Source: Comamonadaceae bacterium
GTDB taxonomy: Bacteria > Pseudomonadota > Gammaproteobacteria > Burkholderiales > Burkholderiaceae_C
DNA: 34,991 bases
Direction: 5' to 3'
NCBI GenBank assembly: GCA_030602185.1
Contig: JAUWAE010000007.1
Location: 1 to 34,991 of the forward strand
Part shown: one piece after another, positions 15,305 through 25,736 of the stretch
Layout of the letters: each line of letters begins with the position of its first letter
Numbering within the stretch: the stretch's first letter is position 1
Position numbers and translations under genes: made by a program
Notes under the pieces: generated by a model
What the model was told of the DNA's origin: nothing
What the model saw: only the letters and a program-made list of their open reading frames with translations
The model's database searches: none

Positions 15305-16282
15305 TCAGCTCACCACGCTCGCGGGCAGGGGGTTGTCCAGCGCCGCCGTGGCCAGCACCTGCAGGCACAGCGTCTCGTAGTCGATGCCCACCGCGCGGGC
15401 CGACATGGGCACCAGCGAGTGGCCCGTCATGCCCGGGGAGGTGTTGATCTCCAGCAGGTAAGGCTGGCGGGTGCGCGCGTCGATCATCACGTCGGCCCGG
15501 GCCCAGCCGCGGCAGCCCAGCGTCTGGTAAGCCTTGAGCACCAGCGCCTGGATGGCGGCCTCTTCGCCAGCCGGCAGGTCGCAGGGCACGATGTACTGGG
15601 TGTCGTCGGTGAAGTACTTGTGTTCGTAGTCGTAGTTGCCATCGGGCGCGACGATGTGGATCACCGGCAGCGCACGCGCCTCGGCGCCAGTGCCCAGTAC
15701 CGGGCAGGTCACTTCGTCGCCACCCACAAACTGCTCGCACAGCACCTCGGGGTCGTGCCGGGCGGCGAGGCGGTAGGCCTCGGCGCACTGGGCGGCGTCG
15801 GTCACCTTGGTCAGGCCGATGGTGGAACCCTCTCGTGCCGGCTTCACGATCATCGGGGCCCCCAGGGCCTGGAAAGCGGCCGCCGTGTCTTCGGCGCTGG
15901 CCACCTGCCGCCAGTCGGGCGTGGGCAGGCCTTCGGCCCGCCAGATGCGCTTGGTCATCACCTTGTCCATGGCCACGCTGGAGGCCAGCACGCCCGGGCC
16001 GGTGTACGGAATGCCCATCAACTCCAGCGCGCCCTGTACCGTGCCGTCTTCGCCGAAGCGGCCGTGCAGGGTGATGAAGGCACGTTGGTAGCCTTCGCGT
16101 TTCAGGTCGCACAGGTCGCGCTGCGCCGGGTCGAAGGCGTGGGCGTCCACGCCGCGGCGGCGCAGTGCTTCCAGCACACCGGTGCCAGACATCAGCGACA
16201 CCTCGCGTTCGGCGGAATGCCCGCCCATCAGCACCGCCACCTTGCCCAGGCGGCGGGGATCGATCGTCACATCGGCGCTCAT
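15305..16282 (-). CDS. ddl: Ddl, D-alanine--D-alanine ligase
   Basis: An ATP-grasp enzyme of 325 residues making the D-Ala-D-Ala dipeptide for MurF. The N-terminal [20 protein letters not shown], the middle [19 protein letters not shown] and the omega-loop [12 protein letters not shown] are present. The metal-binding end [17 protein letters not shown] completes the site. The ATG at 16282 is chosen because it overlaps the murC stop (ATGA); an open frame continues upstream but only as an out-of-frame shadow of murC. The dcw position suggests the DdlB type. Confidence 0.98.
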   Translation of the reverse strand: MSADVTIDPRRLGKVAVLMGGHSAEREVSLMSGTGVLEALRRRGVDAHAFDPAQRDLCDLKREGYQRAFITLHGRFGEDGTVQGALELMGIPYTGPGVLASSVAMDKVMTKRIWRAEGLPTPDWRQVASAEDTAAAFQALGAPMIVKPAREGSTIGLTKVTDAAQCAEAYRLAARHDPEVLCEQFVGGDEVTCPVLGTGAEARALPVIHIVAPDGNYDYEHKYFTDDTQYIVPCDLPAGEEAAIQALVLKAYQTLGCRGWARADVMIDARTRQPYLLEINTSPGMTGHSLVPMSARAVGIDYETLCLQVLATAALDNPLPASVVS

Positions 16283-17703
16283 GCGCTCTCCTCTTTCTCT
16301 ACGCCGGCCTGCGCCAGCGCCATCACTTGCCCCGCCACCGCACCGATGGAGCCGGCCCCCATGCACAGCACCACGTCGCCGTCGCGGGCGTTGTCCAGAA
16401 TCGCCTGCGGCATGGCGGCGATGTCGTCCACGAACACCGGCTCCACCTTGCCGGCCACGCGCAGCGCGCGTGTGAGCGCCCGGCCGTCGGCGGCCACGAT
16501 GGGCGCCTCGCCCGCCGCGTACACCTCGGACAGCAGCACCGCGTCGGCCTGGCCGATCACCTTCACAAAATCCTCGAAACAGTCGCGCGTGCGGGTGTAG
16601 CGGTGCGGCTGGAAAGCCAGCACCAGACGCCGGCCCGGGAAGGCGCCGCGCGCGGCCGCCAGCGTCGCGGCCATCTCCACCGGGTGGTGGCCGTAGTCGT
16701 CCACCAGGGTCGCCGTGCCGCCGCTTGGAAGGGCCGCCTCGCCGTAGCGCTGGAAGCGCCGCCCCACGCCCTTGAAATGGGCCAGTGCATCCAGCACTGC
16801 CGTGTCGGGCACATTCAATTCCACCGCCACCGCGATCGCGGCCAAGGCATTGAGCACGTTGTGGTGGCCCGGCAGGTTGAGCACCACGTGCAGGTCGGGC
16901 AACTGCACACCGTTGCGACGTTGCACGCGGAAGTGCATCTGCCCCTCCACCGCGCGGATGTCCAAGGCCCGCACCTGCGCGTCCTCGCTCACGCCATAGG
17001 TGGTGATGGGCCGCTGGATTTCGCCCAGCAGGCCGCGGATGTTCGCATCGTCCACACACACGATCGCGGCGCCGTAAAACGGCATGTGGTGCAGAAAGTC
17101 CACAAAGGCCTGCTTGAGGCGACCGAAGTCGTGGCCATAGGTGTCCATGTGGTCGGCGTCGATGTTGGTGACGACCGCCATGACGGGCAGCAGGTTGAGG
17201 AAGGAGGCGTCGGACTCGTCGGCTTCGACCACGATGTGTTCGCCCGAACCCAGGCGGGCGTTGGCACCCGCGCTGTTGAGCTTGCCCCCAATGACGAAGG
17301 TCGGGTCCATCTCGGCCGCGGCCAGCACGCTGGCCACCAGGCTGGTGGTGGTGGTCTTGCCGTGGGTGCCCGCAATGGCGATGCCTCGTTTCATGCGCAT
17401 CAGCTCGGCGAGCATGATGGCGCGCGGCACCACCGGCAGCAGCTTGGCCTGCGCGGCCACCACCTCGGGGTTGTCGGCCTTGACCGCGGTGGAAGTGACG
17501 ATGCAGTCGGCGCCGTCGATGTGGGCGGCGTCGTGGCCGATGTGGATGCGCGCGCCGAGCTGCCGCAGACGGCGGGTGGTGGTGCTTTCACCCAGGTCGC
17601 TGCCGGAAATGGCATAGCCCTGGTTGAGCAGTACCTCGGCGATGCCGCTCATGCCGGCGCCGCCGATGCCAACGAAATGGATGTGGCGAATGGCGTGTTT
17701 CAT
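16279..17703 (-). CDS. murC: MurC, UDP-N-acetylmuramate--L-alanine ligase
   Basis: The first Mur ligase, 474 residues, adding L-Ala to UDP-MurNAc. The N-terminal nucleotide-binding [17 protein letters not shown] is followed by the ATP loop [16 protein letters not shown]. Further markers are [24 protein letters not shown] and the [14 protein letters not shown] segment, all MurC-specific. Length is normal. It overlaps murG and ddl by four bases each. Confidence 0.98.
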   Translation of the reverse strand: MKHAIRHIHFVGIGGAGMSGIAEVLLNQGYAISGSDLGESTTTRRLRQLGARIHIGHDAAHIDGADCIVTSTAVKADNPEVVAAQAKLLPVVPRAIMLAELMRMKRGIAIAGTHGKTTTTSLVASVLAAAEMDPTFVIGGKLNSAGANARLGSGEHIVVEADESDASFLNLLPVMAVVTNIDADHMDTYGHDFGRLKQAFVDFLHHMPFYGAAIVCVDDANIRGLLGEIQRPITTYGVSEDAQVRALDIRAVEGQMHFRVQRRNGVQLPDLHVVLNLPGHHNVLNALAAIAVAVELNVPDTAVLDALAHFKGVGRRFQRYGEAALPSGGTATLVDDYGHHPVEMAATLAAARGAFPGRRLVLAFQPHRYTRTRDCFEDFVKVIGQADAVLLSEVYAAGEAPIVAADGRALTRALRVAGKVEPVFVDDIAAMPQAILDNARDGDVVLCMGAGSIGAVAGQVMALAQAGVEKEESA

Positions 17704-18797
17704 GTTTGGCCTCCAGCAGAGGCGTGGGGACGTTTTGCCAAGGCACGGCAGGCCGCCACCATGGCGGGTACGGCCTCGGTCTTGGCCTGGGCACGGGCTT
17801 TTTCGGCGCGGGCTTGGAGGTCGCTGCGGCTCAGGCCCTGCAACAACGTGGCCAGACCCGGGGCGGTGAGCTCGGTTTGCGGCACCAGCCAGGCGGCACC
17901 CTCATCGACCAGGAAGCGGGCGTTGTGGGTCTGGTGGTCGTCCACCGCGTGCGGGAAAGGCACAAAGATGGCCGCTGCACCCACCGCCGCCAGCTCGGTC
18001 ACCGTGCTGGCGCCGGCGCGGGCAATCACCACATCGGCGTCGGCAAAGGCGGCCGCCGTGTCCTGGATGAAGGGGGTCAGCGTGGCCTCCACGCCGGCCT
18101 GTGCGTAGGCGGCCTTGAGGGCCTCGATCTGCTTTTCGCCACTCTGGTGGGTGACCACCGGGCGTTGTTCGGCCGGGATCAGGGCCAGGGCCTGCGGCAC
18201 GGTGTCGTTCAAGGCCTTGGCGCCCAGGCTGCCGCCCACCACCAGCACCTTGAGCGGGCCACTGCGGCCGGCAAAGCGCTCGGCCGGGGCGGGTTGCCGC
18301 AAAAACTCGGCGCGCAGCGGGTTGCCGATCCACTCCCCCTTGGGCAAGGCGTTGGGGTAAGCGGTGTAGACCTTGTCGGCCACGCCGGCCAGCACCTTGT
18401 TGGCCATGCCCGCCACCGAATTCTGCTCGTGCAGCACCAGCGGCTTGCCTGCCAACACACCCATCATGCCGCCCGGGAAGGTGATGTAGCCGCCCAGGCC
18501 AAGCACCACGTCGGGCTGGACGCGGCGTACCACAGACAGGCTCTGCCAGAAGGCGCGCAACAGGCGCAGCGGCAGCAAGGCCAGCGTGAGCACGCCCTTG
18601 CCGCGCACGCCGCCAAACGCCACCGGTTCGAAAGCAAAACCGCGTGGCGGCACCAGGCGCTCTTCCATACTGCCGGGCGCGCCGAGCCAGTGCACGCGCC
18701 AGCCTTCGGCACGCAGGGCTTCGGCCACGGCAAGACCGGGGAAAATGTGCCCGCCGGTGCCTCCGGCCATCACGAGGGCGCAGGGTTGCTGGTTCAT
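17700..18797 (-). CDS. murG: MurG, lipid II-forming GlcNAc transferase
   Basis: A peripheral membrane GT28 glycosyltransferase of 365 residues that adds GlcNAc to lipid I on the inner face of the membrane. The Gly-rich loops [17 protein letters not shown] (N-terminal) and [11 protein letters not shown] (C-terminal domain) are present. So are [15 protein letters not shown] and the UDP-GlcNAc-binding [15 protein letters not shown]. The ATG at 18797 overlaps the ftsW stop and gives the standard N-terminus. The frame upstream is a shadow of ftsW. Confidence 0.98.
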   Translation of the reverse strand: MNQQPCALVMAGGTGGHIFPGLAVAEALRAEGWRVHWLGAPGSMEERLVPPRGFAFEPVAFGGVRGKGVLTLALLPLRLLRAFWQSLSVVRRVQPDVVLGLGGYITFPGGMMGVLAGKPLVLHEQNSVAGMANKVLAGVADKVYTAYPNALPKGEWIGNPLRAEFLRQPAPAERFAGRSGPLKVLVVGGSLGAKALNDTVPQALALIPAEQRPVVTHQSGEKQIEALKAAYAQAGVEATLTPFIQDTAAAFADADVVIARAGASTVTELAAVGAAAIFVPFPHAVDDHQTHNARFLVDEGAAWLVPQTELTAPGLATLLQGLSRSDLQARAEKARAQAKTEAVPAMVAACRALAKRPHASAGGQT

Positions 18798-20095
18798 ACC
18801 CGGCCTCCGTGCATGAGTTTTCGGTTTTCGTGGTCGATGCGCAGCACCACGGCCACCGCCACCAGGTTCATCAGGATGGCGGAGCCGCCGTAACTCATGA
18901 AGGGCAGCGTCAGGCCCTTGGTGGGCAACGCGCCCAGGTTCACCCCAATGTTGATGAACGCCTGGAAGCCGATCCACAGGCCCACGCCCTGCGCCACCAG
19001 CCCAGCAAACACCTGGTCCAGCGCGATGGCCTGGCGGCCGATGTGCATCATGCGGCGGGTCAGCCACATGAACAACGCGATCAGCACCAGCACCCCGATC
19101 AGCCCGAACTCTTCGCCAATCACCGCCAGCAGGAAATCGGTGTGGGCCTCGGGCAACCAGTGCAGTTTTTCCACACTGCCGCCCAACCCCACGCCGAAAA
19201 TCTCGCCGCGGCCGAACGCGATCAGCGAGTGCGACAGCTGGTAGCCCTTGCCCAGGGCGTGGTCCTCGCTGAACGGGTCGAGGTAGGCAAACACCCGCTC
19301 GCGCCGCCACGGCGAGCTCAGGATCATCAGCGCGAACAGCACCGCCAGCAGCCCGGCAATCAGGAAGAACATGCGTGCATTGACGCCGCCCAGGAACAGG
19401 ATGCCCATTGCAATCACGGCGATGACGATGAACGCCCCCATGTCGGGCTGCATCAGCAACAGCACACCCACCAGCGTGACCGCCACACCCATGGGAATGA
19501 CGGCGCGGAAGAAGCGTTCCTTGACCTCCATGCGGCGCACCATGTAGCCGGCCGCGTACATCAGCACCGCCAGCTTGGCCAGCTCCGAGGGCTGGAAGTT
19601 CATCACGCCCAACGGGATCCAGCGCCGCGCGCCGTTGACCCCCTTGCCGATGAAGGGCAACAACACCAGCACCAGCATCACCACCGCTAGGCCGAACAGC
19701 CAGGGCGACCACTTTTCCCAGCGGCTCACCGGCACCTGGAAGGCCAGCAGCGCGGCCACACCGCCGATCGCCATCGCCAGCGCGTGGCGCAGCAGGAAGT
19801 GGGTGGATTCGTAGTTGCGGAAGCGCGGGTTGTCGGGCAGGGCGATCGAGGCCGAGTACACCATCACCAGGCCCCAGCACAGCAGCGCCACGACCACCCA
19901 CAGGAGGGCCTGATCGAAGCCGAGCTGGCGCACGCTGGCGGTCTGGCCGCGGGCGTAGTCGCGGCTGGTCAGGCGGATGGGCAGCTCGCCCACCAGCTCG
20001 CGCGCGGCCCCGCCGGCGGCGCGGGCACTGCCGCCGAGCCAGCGGCTGGCGCGGCCCAGCAGGCCATGGGCGGGCGTGGCGCGGGCCTGGCTCAT
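18794..20095 (-). CDS. ftsW: FtsW, division SEDS peptidoglycan glycosyltransferase
   Basis: A polytopic SEDS polymerase of 433 residues that works with FtsI (PBP3) in septal wall synthesis. After about 55 cytoplasmic residues the protein has about ten hydrophobic segments. Motifs seen are [36 protein letters not shown] with the SEDS aspartate, and [16 protein letters not shown]. The N-terminal extension before the first helix is Ala/Arg-rich. It overlaps murD and murG by four bases. Its paralogue rodA is at the left edge of the window. Confidence 0.98.
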   Translation of the reverse strand: MSQARATPAHGLLGRASRWLGGSARAAGGAARELVGELPIRLTSRDYARGQTASVRQLGFDQALLWVVVALLCWGLVMVYSASIALPDNPRFRNYESTHFLLRHALAMAIGGVAALLAFQVPVSRWEKWSPWLFGLAVVMLVLVLLPFIGKGVNGARRWIPLGVMNFQPSELAKLAVLMYAAGYMVRRMEVKERFFRAVIPMGVAVTLVGVLLLMQPDMGAFIVIAVIAMGILFLGGVNARMFFLIAGLLAVLFALMILSSPWRRERVFAYLDPFSEDHALGKGYQLSHSLIAFGRGEIFGVGLGGSVEKLHWLPEAHTDFLLAVIGEEFGLIGVLVLIALFMWLTRRMMHIGRQAIALDQVFAGLVAQGVGLWIGFQAFINIGVNLGALPTKGLTLPFMSYGGSAILMNLVAVAVVLRIDHENRKLMHGGRV

Positions 20096-21633
20096 GTGGG
20101 GGTGCCCTCCGCGTGCTGCAGTTCACGCACGGCGTCCACGAACACCTGCGCCCGGTGGGCGTAGTCGCGGAACATGTCGAGGCTGGCACAAGCCGGCGAC
20201 AGCAGCACCGCGTCACCCGGCTGGGCCTGGGTGGCGCACCATTGCACCGCCTCGGGCAGCGAAGGGGCTTCGAACAGCGGCACGGCGACGCCCGTCAGGG
20301 CCTGGCGGAGCGCCCCGGCATCGCGACCGATCAGGGCCACGGCGCGGGCGTGCCGCGCCACCGCTGGCGCCAGCGGGGAGAAGTCCTGGCCCTTGCCGTC
20401 GCCCCCCAGGATGACGACCAGCCGGCGTTCCGCCCCCAGGCCGTTGAGTGCGGCCAGCGTGGCACCCACGTTGGTGCCCTTGCTGTCGTCGATGTACTCC
20501 ACCTCGCCCACGATGCCGACCGGCTCGACCCGGTGGGGCTCGCCACGGTAGTCGCGCAGGCCGTGCAGCATCGGGGCGAGCGGCGCGCCGGCCGCGGTGG
20601 CCAGGGCGAGCGCGGCCAGGGCGTTGCTGGCGTTGTGCCGCCCCCGGATGCGCAACGCCTCGGCGGGCATCAGGCGCTGCAGATAGACCTCCTCCGCCTC
20701 GGCCGCACCGCGCGCCTTGCGGCGGGTGTCGTCCACCGGCAGGGCGCGCACGAGCCAGCTCATGCCGTTGACGGTCTCCAGGCCCCAGTCGCCCGGGCGG
20801 TGGGGTGGCTCGGTGCCGAACGTGATGTACTCACGGGCCGGCTGGGTGCGGGTGCGACCGCCTTCGCGCACGGTGACCGGCTGCGGACGCCAGGCCATCA
20901 CGGTGTCGTCGTCGCGGTTGAGCACCATCAGCCCCTGCTGGCCGAAGATGCGCGCCTTCGCCCCGGCGTAGGCGGTCATGTTGCCGTGCCAGTCGAGGTG
21001 GTCCTGCGTGACGTTGAGCACGGTGGCGGCGGTGGGCTCGAAGCCCTGCACGCCTTCGAGCTGAAAACTGGAAAGCTCCAGCACCCAGGCGTCAGGCAGG
21101 TGCTGGGCCAGCAATCGCTCGCGCAACACATCGAGCAGGGTCGGCCCGATGTTGCCGGCCACGGCCACGTGCCAACCGGCTTCGGTGAGCAGGTGCCCGG
21201 TCAGCGACGTGGTGGTGGTCTTGCCATTGGTGCCCGTGATAGCAATGACCTTGGGCTGGTAGGGGTGGTCGGGCTGGGCGGCCAGCACCTGCAACGCCTG
21301 GGCAAACAGGCCCAGTTCGCCCACCACCGGCACGCCCACCGCCACGGCGGCCGACACCAGCGGAGCCATCTGGGCCGGCGCAATCCCCGGGCTGCGGCAG
21401 ACCATGGCCCACGGGGCACGCTGGAACAGCGCGTCATCGAACGGCGCGCACAACAGCGTCACGCCCGGGAGCTCGGCCGCCAGCGTGGCGGCATTGGGCG
21501 GCTGCGGCCGGGTGTCGGCCACCGTCACGCGTGCGCCCAGCCAGGCGCACCAGCGCGCCAGCGCCAGGCCCGAGGCCCCCAGGCCGAGCACCAGCACCTC
21601 GCGGTCTTGGAACAGTGCGGGCAAGGTGTTCAT
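20092..21633 (-). CDS. murD: MurD, UDP-MurNAc-L-Ala--D-glutamate ligase
   Basis: The second Mur ligase, 513 residues, slightly longer than E. coli MurD (438). The N-terminal [16 protein letters not shown] is followed by the ATP loop [19 protein letters not shown]. The central [21 protein letters not shown] and the [16 protein letters not shown] segment follow, then [15 protein letters not shown] and [12 protein letters not shown]. The extra length comes from an insert around residues 270-320 ([15 protein letters not shown] to [15 protein letters not shown]), rich in Arg and Glu. The ATG at 21633 overlaps the mraY stop by four bases. Confidence 0.98.
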   Translation of the reverse strand: MNTLPALFQDREVLVLGLGASGLALARWCAWLGARVTVADTRPQPPNAATLAAELPGVTLLCAPFDDALFQRAPWAMVCRSPGIAPAQMAPLVSAAVAVGVPVVGELGLFAQALQVLAAQPDHPYQPKVIAITGTNGKTTTTSLTGHLLTEAGWHVAVAGNIGPTLLDVLRERLLAQHLPDAWVLELSSFQLEGVQGFEPTAATVLNVTQDHLDWHGNMTAYAGAKARIFGQQGLMVLNRDDDTVMAWRPQPVTVREGGRTRTQPAREYITFGTEPPHRPGDWGLETVNGMSWLVRALPVDDTRRKARGAAEAEEVYLQRLMPAEALRIRGRHNASNALAALALATAAGAPLAPMLHGLRDYRGEPHRVEPVGIVGEVEYIDDSKGTNVGATLAALNGLGAERRLVVILGGDGKGQDFSPLAPAVARHARAVALIGRDAGALRQALTGVAVPLFEAPSLPEAVQWCATQAQPGDAVLLSPACASLDMFRDYAHRAQVFVDAVRELQHAEGTPT

Positions 21634-22808
21634 CGCAGCTTCAGGGTCGACAGGCCGATCAGGCACAGCAGCATGGTGATGATCCAGAAGCGCACGACCA
21701 CCTGGGTCTCGCGCCAGCCGGATTTTTCGAAGTGGTGGTGCAGCGGCGCCATCTTGAAGAGGCGGCGGCCTTCGCCATAGCGGCGCTTGGTGTACTTGAA
21801 CCAGGTGACCTGCAGCATCACCGAGAGGGCTTCGACCACGAAAATGCCGCCCATGATGGCCAGCACGATTTCCTGCCGCACGATGACGGCGATGGTGCCC
21901 AGCGCCCCGCCCAGCGCGAGCGCGCCCACGTCGCCCATGAACACCTGGGCCGGGTAGGCGTTGAACCACAGGAACGCCAGGCCGGCGCCGGCCATGGCGG
22001 CACAGAAGATCAGCACCTCGCCGGTGCCGGGAATGTGCGGCAGCAGCAGGTACTTCGCGAAGACCGCGTTGCCGGTCACGTAGGCGAAGATGCCGAGGGC
22101 CGAGCCCACCATCACCACCGGCATGATGGCCAGCCCGTCCAGACCGTCGGTCAGGTTGACGGCGTTGCTGGAGCCGACGATCACCAAGTAGGTGAGGATC
22201 ACGAAGCCCAGCACCCCCAGCGGGTAGCTGATTTCCTTGAAGAAGGGCACCATCAGCCCGGCCTGGTCGGGCAGGTCGATGGTGAAGCCCGATGCGACCC
22301 AGTCCACGAACAGCTGGAACACCCGCTGGTTGGAGCCCTCGGATATCGCGAACACCAGGTAGAAGGCCGCCACCACGCCAATGAGCGACTGCCAGAAGTA
22401 CTTCTCGCGCGAGCGCATGCCCTCCGGGTCCTTGTTCACGACCTTGCGCCAGTCGTCCACCCAGCCGATGGCACCGTAGCCCAGCGTCACCACCAGCACG
22501 ATCCAGACGAAGCGGTTGCTCCAGTCGAACCACAGCAGGGTGGAGACCGCGATCGCGAACAAAATCAACACCCCACCCATGGTGGGTGTGCCGCTCTTGC
22601 TCAGGTGGCTCTGCATCGCGTACTCGCGGATCGGCTGGCCGATCTTGAGTTCGGTCAGCCGCCGGATGAAGTACGGGCCCGCTGCAACGCCCAGCAGCAG
22701 CGCCGTCATCGCTGCCATGACGGCGCGGAACGTCAGGTACTGGAACACCCGCAGGAAACTCAGGTCGGGGCTCAGCCCCTGCAGCCAAAGGGCCAGACTA
22801 GGCAGCAT
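21630..22808 (-). CDS. mraY: MraY, phospho-MurNAc-pentapeptide translocase (lipid I synthase)
   Basis: A ten-helix inner-membrane enzyme of 392 residues that joins UDP-MurNAc-pentapeptide to undecaprenyl phosphate. Family markers are [14 protein letters not shown], the aspartates of [30 protein letters not shown] and the C-terminal [17 protein letters not shown]. The ATG at 22808 gives the usual MraY N-terminus and length. It lies inside the end of murF, an 11-base overlap, the only one of that size in the cluster. Confidence 0.98.
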   Translation of the reverse strand: MLPSLALWLQGLSPDLSFLRVFQYLTFRAVMAAMTALLLGVAAGPYFIRRLTELKIGQPIREYAMQSHLSKSGTPTMGGVLILFAIAVSTLLWFDWSNRFVWIVLVVTLGYGAIGWVDDWRKVVNKDPEGMRSREKYFWQSLIGVVAAFYLVFAISEGSNQRVFQLFVDWVASGFTIDLPDQAGLMVPFFKEISYPLGVLGFVILTYLVIVGSSNAVNLTDGLDGLAIMPVVMVGSALGIFAYVTGNAVFAKYLLLPHIPGTGEVLIFCAAMAGAGLAFLWFNAYPAQVFMGDVGALALGGALGTIAVIVRQEIVLAIMGGIFVVEALSVMLQVTWFKYTKRRYGEGRRLFKMAPLHHHFEKSGWRETQVVVRFWIITMLLCLIGLSTLKLR

Positions 22809-24213
22809 GCGCGCCCTCCTCGTGTGCTTGGGGTGGGTTGTCCAGCGCGGCCAACGCCTCCACCACCCGTTCCATCCGCATGAAGCGCGACCCCTTGACC
22901 AGTGCACTGCCCAGCGTCGGGGCAAGGGCGACGGCGCGGGCGATCAGGTCGGCCTGTTCGGCGCAGTGCAGCAGGCGGCCGGCCGCCCCGGGGGCCAGGG
23001 GCGCGGCGGCCTGCGCCATCCAGCTGCCCGTCACCAGCACGTGCTCCATGCCTTGTGCCAGCGCGTGGCGCAACACCTCGTCGTGGAACGCCAGGCCCTG
23101 GTCCCCCACCTCGCCCATGTCGCCCAGGGCCAGCAAGCGCGGGCCGGGCAACTCGGCCAGCACGTCGATGGCGGCGCGGACCGAATCGGGGTTGGCGTTG
23201 TAGCTGTCGTCCACCAGCGTGAGGACATGCCCACCGACGTGCACGGCCAGGGCACGGGAGCGGCCGTTGACTGGTACGAAGGCCGACAGGCCCTGGGCGA
23301 TGGCCGCCAGGGGCACACCCGCGGCCAGGGCAGAGGCGGTGGCCGCCAAGGCGTTGCGCACGTTGTGGCGGCCCGCGATGTGCAGCACCGCCTCGAAGGC
23401 CCCGGCGGGCGTGTGCACCTGCACCTGCCAGGTGCCGTCGCACCAGCGGGCTTCGCCGTGCACATCGGCGCCCGTGCCGGGGGCACCGAAGGTCAGCACC
23501 GGGCGACCGGCGGCCAGTTCTCGCCACAACGGGGTGTAGGTGTCGTCTGCCGGGAACACGGCGGTGCCATCCACCGGCAAGGCGGCGAAGCAGGCAGCGT
23601 TTTCCCGCGCCACCGCCTCCACCGTGGCCATGTATTCCTGGTGCTCGCGCTGCGCGTTGTTGACCAGCGCCACCGTGGGCTGGGCCATGGCGGCCAGGCC
23701 GGCGATCTCGCCCGGGTGGTTCATGCCCAGCTCCACCACCGCCATGCGGTGCGTCGGGCGCAGGCGCAGCAGCGTCAGCGGCACGCCAATGTCGTTGTTC
23801 AGGTTGCCTTGTGTGGCCAGTGCGGCGTCGCCGGCGGCGGCCCGCAGCACCGAGGCCACCATCTGGGTGACCGTGGTCTTGCCGTTGCTGCCAGTCACCG
23901 CGATCAGGGGCAGCTCAAACTGGCGGCGCCACAGAGCGGCCAGTTCGCCCAGGGCCCGCCGGCTGTCGGGCACTTCCACGCCGCCGAGCCCAGCCTCGGC
24001 GAGGCCGCGCTCGGCCACGGCCGCCACGGCACCGGCGGCGTGCGCCTGCGCGAGGTAGTCGTGGGCATCGAAGCGCTCGCCACGCAAGGCGACAAACAGG
24101 TCGCCCGGCTGCAGGCTGCGCGTGTCGGTGTGCACCCGCAGCACCGCCCCGGCGGTGCCGACCGGGCGCGCACCGCTCAGGCGGGGCAGCAATTCGGCAA
24201 TGGTGGTCATCAT
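22798..24213 (-). CDS. murF: MurF, UDP-MurNAc-tripeptide--D-Ala-D-Ala ligase
   Basis: The last cytoplasmic Mur ligase, 471 residues, adding the D-Ala-D-Ala made by Ddl. The N-terminal domain contains [23 protein letters not shown]. The ATP loop [14 protein letters not shown] is followed by [14 protein letters not shown], a MurF marker. [26 protein letters not shown] and [16 protein letters not shown] complete the set. Two consecutive ATG codons are available (24213 and 24210); the first overlaps the murE stop in the pattern of the neighbouring genes. Confidence 0.97.
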   Translation of the reverse strand: MMTTIAELLPRLSGARPVGTAGAVLRVHTDTRSLQPGDLFVALRGERFDAHDYLAQAHAAGAVAAVAERGLAEAGLGGVEVPDSRRALGELAALWRRQFELPLIAVTGSNGKTTVTQMVASVLRAAAGDAALATQGNLNNDIGVPLTLLRLRPTHRMAVVELGMNHPGEIAGLAAMAQPTVALVNNAQREHQEYMATVEAVARENAACFAALPVDGTAVFPADDTYTPLWRELAAGRPVLTFGAPGTGADVHGEARWCDGTWQVQVHTPAGAFEAVLHIAGRHNVRNALAATASALAAGVPLAAIAQGLSAFVPVNGRSRALAVHVGGHVLTLVDDSYNANPDSVRAAIDVLAELPGPRLLALGDMGEVGDQGLAFHDEVLRHALAQGMEHVLVTGSWMAQAAAPLAPGAAGRLLHCAEQADLIARAVALAPTLGSALVKGSRFMRMERVVEALAALDNPPQAHEEGAHAA

Positions 24214-25736
24214 GGCTGGCCTCCCTGCACCGCCAGACGGGCCCGCAGGGCCTTGTGGCCTTCGAGCAGGTCAGAGAACGGGCGCTTCTCGCCACCGATC
24301 TCCTGGTAATCCTCGTGACCTTTGCCCGCCAGCAGCACCACGTCGCGGGCGTCGGCCTGCTGCACGGCGCGGGCGATGGCCTCGGCGCGGTCGGGCTCGA
24401 CGATGGCGCGCACCGGCTCGCTCAGACCGGCCTGCATCTGGTGCAGGATGGCCAGCGGGTCTTCGCTGCGGGGGTTGTCGCTGGTCAGCACCAGGCGTGC
24501 GGCCTCGCGCTCGGCTGCCGCGGCCATCAGTGGGCGCTTGCTGCGGTCGCGGTCGCCGCCGCAACCCACCACGCACCACAGGCGGCCGCCACGTTCGTGA
24601 GCCACGGGCTGCAGCGCCTGCAAGGCTTTTTCCAGCGCATCGGGGGTGTGGGCGTAATCCACCAGCACCAGCGGCAACTCGGCAGGGCCTTGGGGCCAAG
24701 CCGACTGCATGCGCCCTGGTACGGCGCCGAGTGCCCGGCTGGCGGCCGCGGCTTCGGCCAGGCCGTGGCCCGCGGCGCGCAACACCGCCAGGGCACAGAC
24801 CAGGTTGGCCACGTTGTAGGCCCCCACCACCGGCAGGGCGATGGCCACCTCATCGCCACCGGCCTCCTGCACGCGGAAGGCCAGGCCCTGCGCGGTCCAG
24901 TGCTGCTCGGTGACCTGCAGCCGGGCGGCGCGGGGGGCACGCGGGTCGGCCGACACCGTCCACAGGTCCATACGCCCCTGATCGGCGCGGGTTTGCATGG
25001 CCTGCGCCAGCGGCGGGCCCATGGGATCGTCCAGATTGACAACGGCCGCGCGCAGACCCGGCCAGTCAAACAAGGCGCGCTTGGCCCGCCAGTAGGCGTC
25101 CATGCTGCCGTGGTAGTCGAGGTGGTCCTGGGTGAAGTTGGTGAACACCGCGGTGTCGATGTGGGTGCCGTGCAGCCGCTGCTCCTCCAGCCCGATGGAC
25201 GAGGCCTCGATCACGCAGGCCAGCACACCGTCGGCCCGCAGCGCCCGCAGGGCGGTGGCCACCCGCACCGGGTCGGGCGTGGTCAGGCCGGTGGGCTCCA
25301 GCGCATCGCCCGGCCGGCCAATGCCCAGCGTGCCCATGACGGCGGCGCGCTCGCCAGCCGCGCCCAGCCACTGGGCCGTCCACCAGGCGGTAGAGGTCTT
25401 GCCATTCGTGCCGGTGATGGCCACCACCCGCACCGCCTGGCTCGGTTCCCCCTCAAAGGCGTGGGCCAGCGGACCGGCCAGCGCCTTGAGGCCCGCCAGC
25501 GCGGCAATGCGCTCATCGACGAAATTCCACAGCCCGATGCCGTCGGCCTCCACCACGCAGGCCACCGCGCCCGCACGCAGCGCGGCATTGACGAAGCGCC
25601 GGCCGTCCTGGGCCGCACCCGGCCAAGCCACGAACGCGTCGCCAGGGCGGACCAGGCGGCTGTCGCACACCAGGCGCTGCACGCCGAGCGCACGCAGCCA
25701 TGCCACGGCATCGGTGACGTGTTGCAGGGTGCGCAT
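24210..25736 (-). CDS. murE: MurE, UDP-MurNAc-L-Ala-D-Glu--meso-diaminopimelate ligase
   Basis: The third Mur ligase, 508 residues. The ATP loop [13 protein letters not shown] is at about 107-119. EASSIGLEEQRLHG, TNFTQDHLDYHG and DYAHTPDALEKAL are conserved. The specificity motif DNPR at 420-423 (TSDNPRSEDPL) indicates meso-diaminopimelate rather than lysine as substrate, as expected for a Gram-negative. The ATG at 25736 shares one base with the ftsI stop (TGATG). The open frame upstream is a shadow of ftsI. Confidence 0.97.
   Translation of the reverse strand: MRTLQHVTDAVAWLRALGVQRLVCDSRLVRPGDAFVAWPGAAQDGRRFVNAALRAGAVACVVEADGIGLWNFVDERIAALAGLKALAGPLAHAFEGEPSQAVRVVAITGTNGKTSTAWWTAQWLGAAGERAAVMGTLGIGRPGDALEPTGLTTPDPVRVATALRALRADGVLACVIEASSIGLEEQRLHGTHIDTAVFTNFTQDHLDYHGSMDAYWRAKRALFDWPGLRAAVVNLDDPMGPPLAQAMQTRADQGRMDLWTVSADPRAPRAARLQVTEQHWTAQGLAFRVQEAGGDEVAIALPVVGAYNVANLVCALAVLRAAGHGLAEAAAASRALGAVPGRMQSAWPQGPAELPLVLVDYAHTPDALEKALQALQPVAHERGGRLWCVVGCGGDRDRSKRPLMAAAAEREAARLVLTSDNPRSEDPLAILHQMQAGLSEPVRAIVEPDRAEAIARAVQQADARDVVLLAGKGHEDYQEIGGEKRPFSDLLEGHKALRARLAVQGGQP

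Noticed and set aside
13339-15447. A 702-codon open frame on the + strand opposite ftsA and ftsQ
   Set aside because: It is the antisense shadow of two certain genes. The product is rich in His, Gln, Arg and Ala with no family motif, as expected when GC-rich codons are read backwards.
16165-18108. Long + strand frame opposite ddl and murC
   Set aside because: Antisense shadow; no recognisable domain and composition typical of reversed GC-rich coding sequence.
20096-22788. Upstream extensions of murD, murG, ddl, mraY and murE suggested by open frames
   Set aside because: The frames stay open only because GC-rich DNA has few stops. The added peptides resemble out-of-frame neighbours, and the conserved starts coincide with overlaps of the preceding stop codon.
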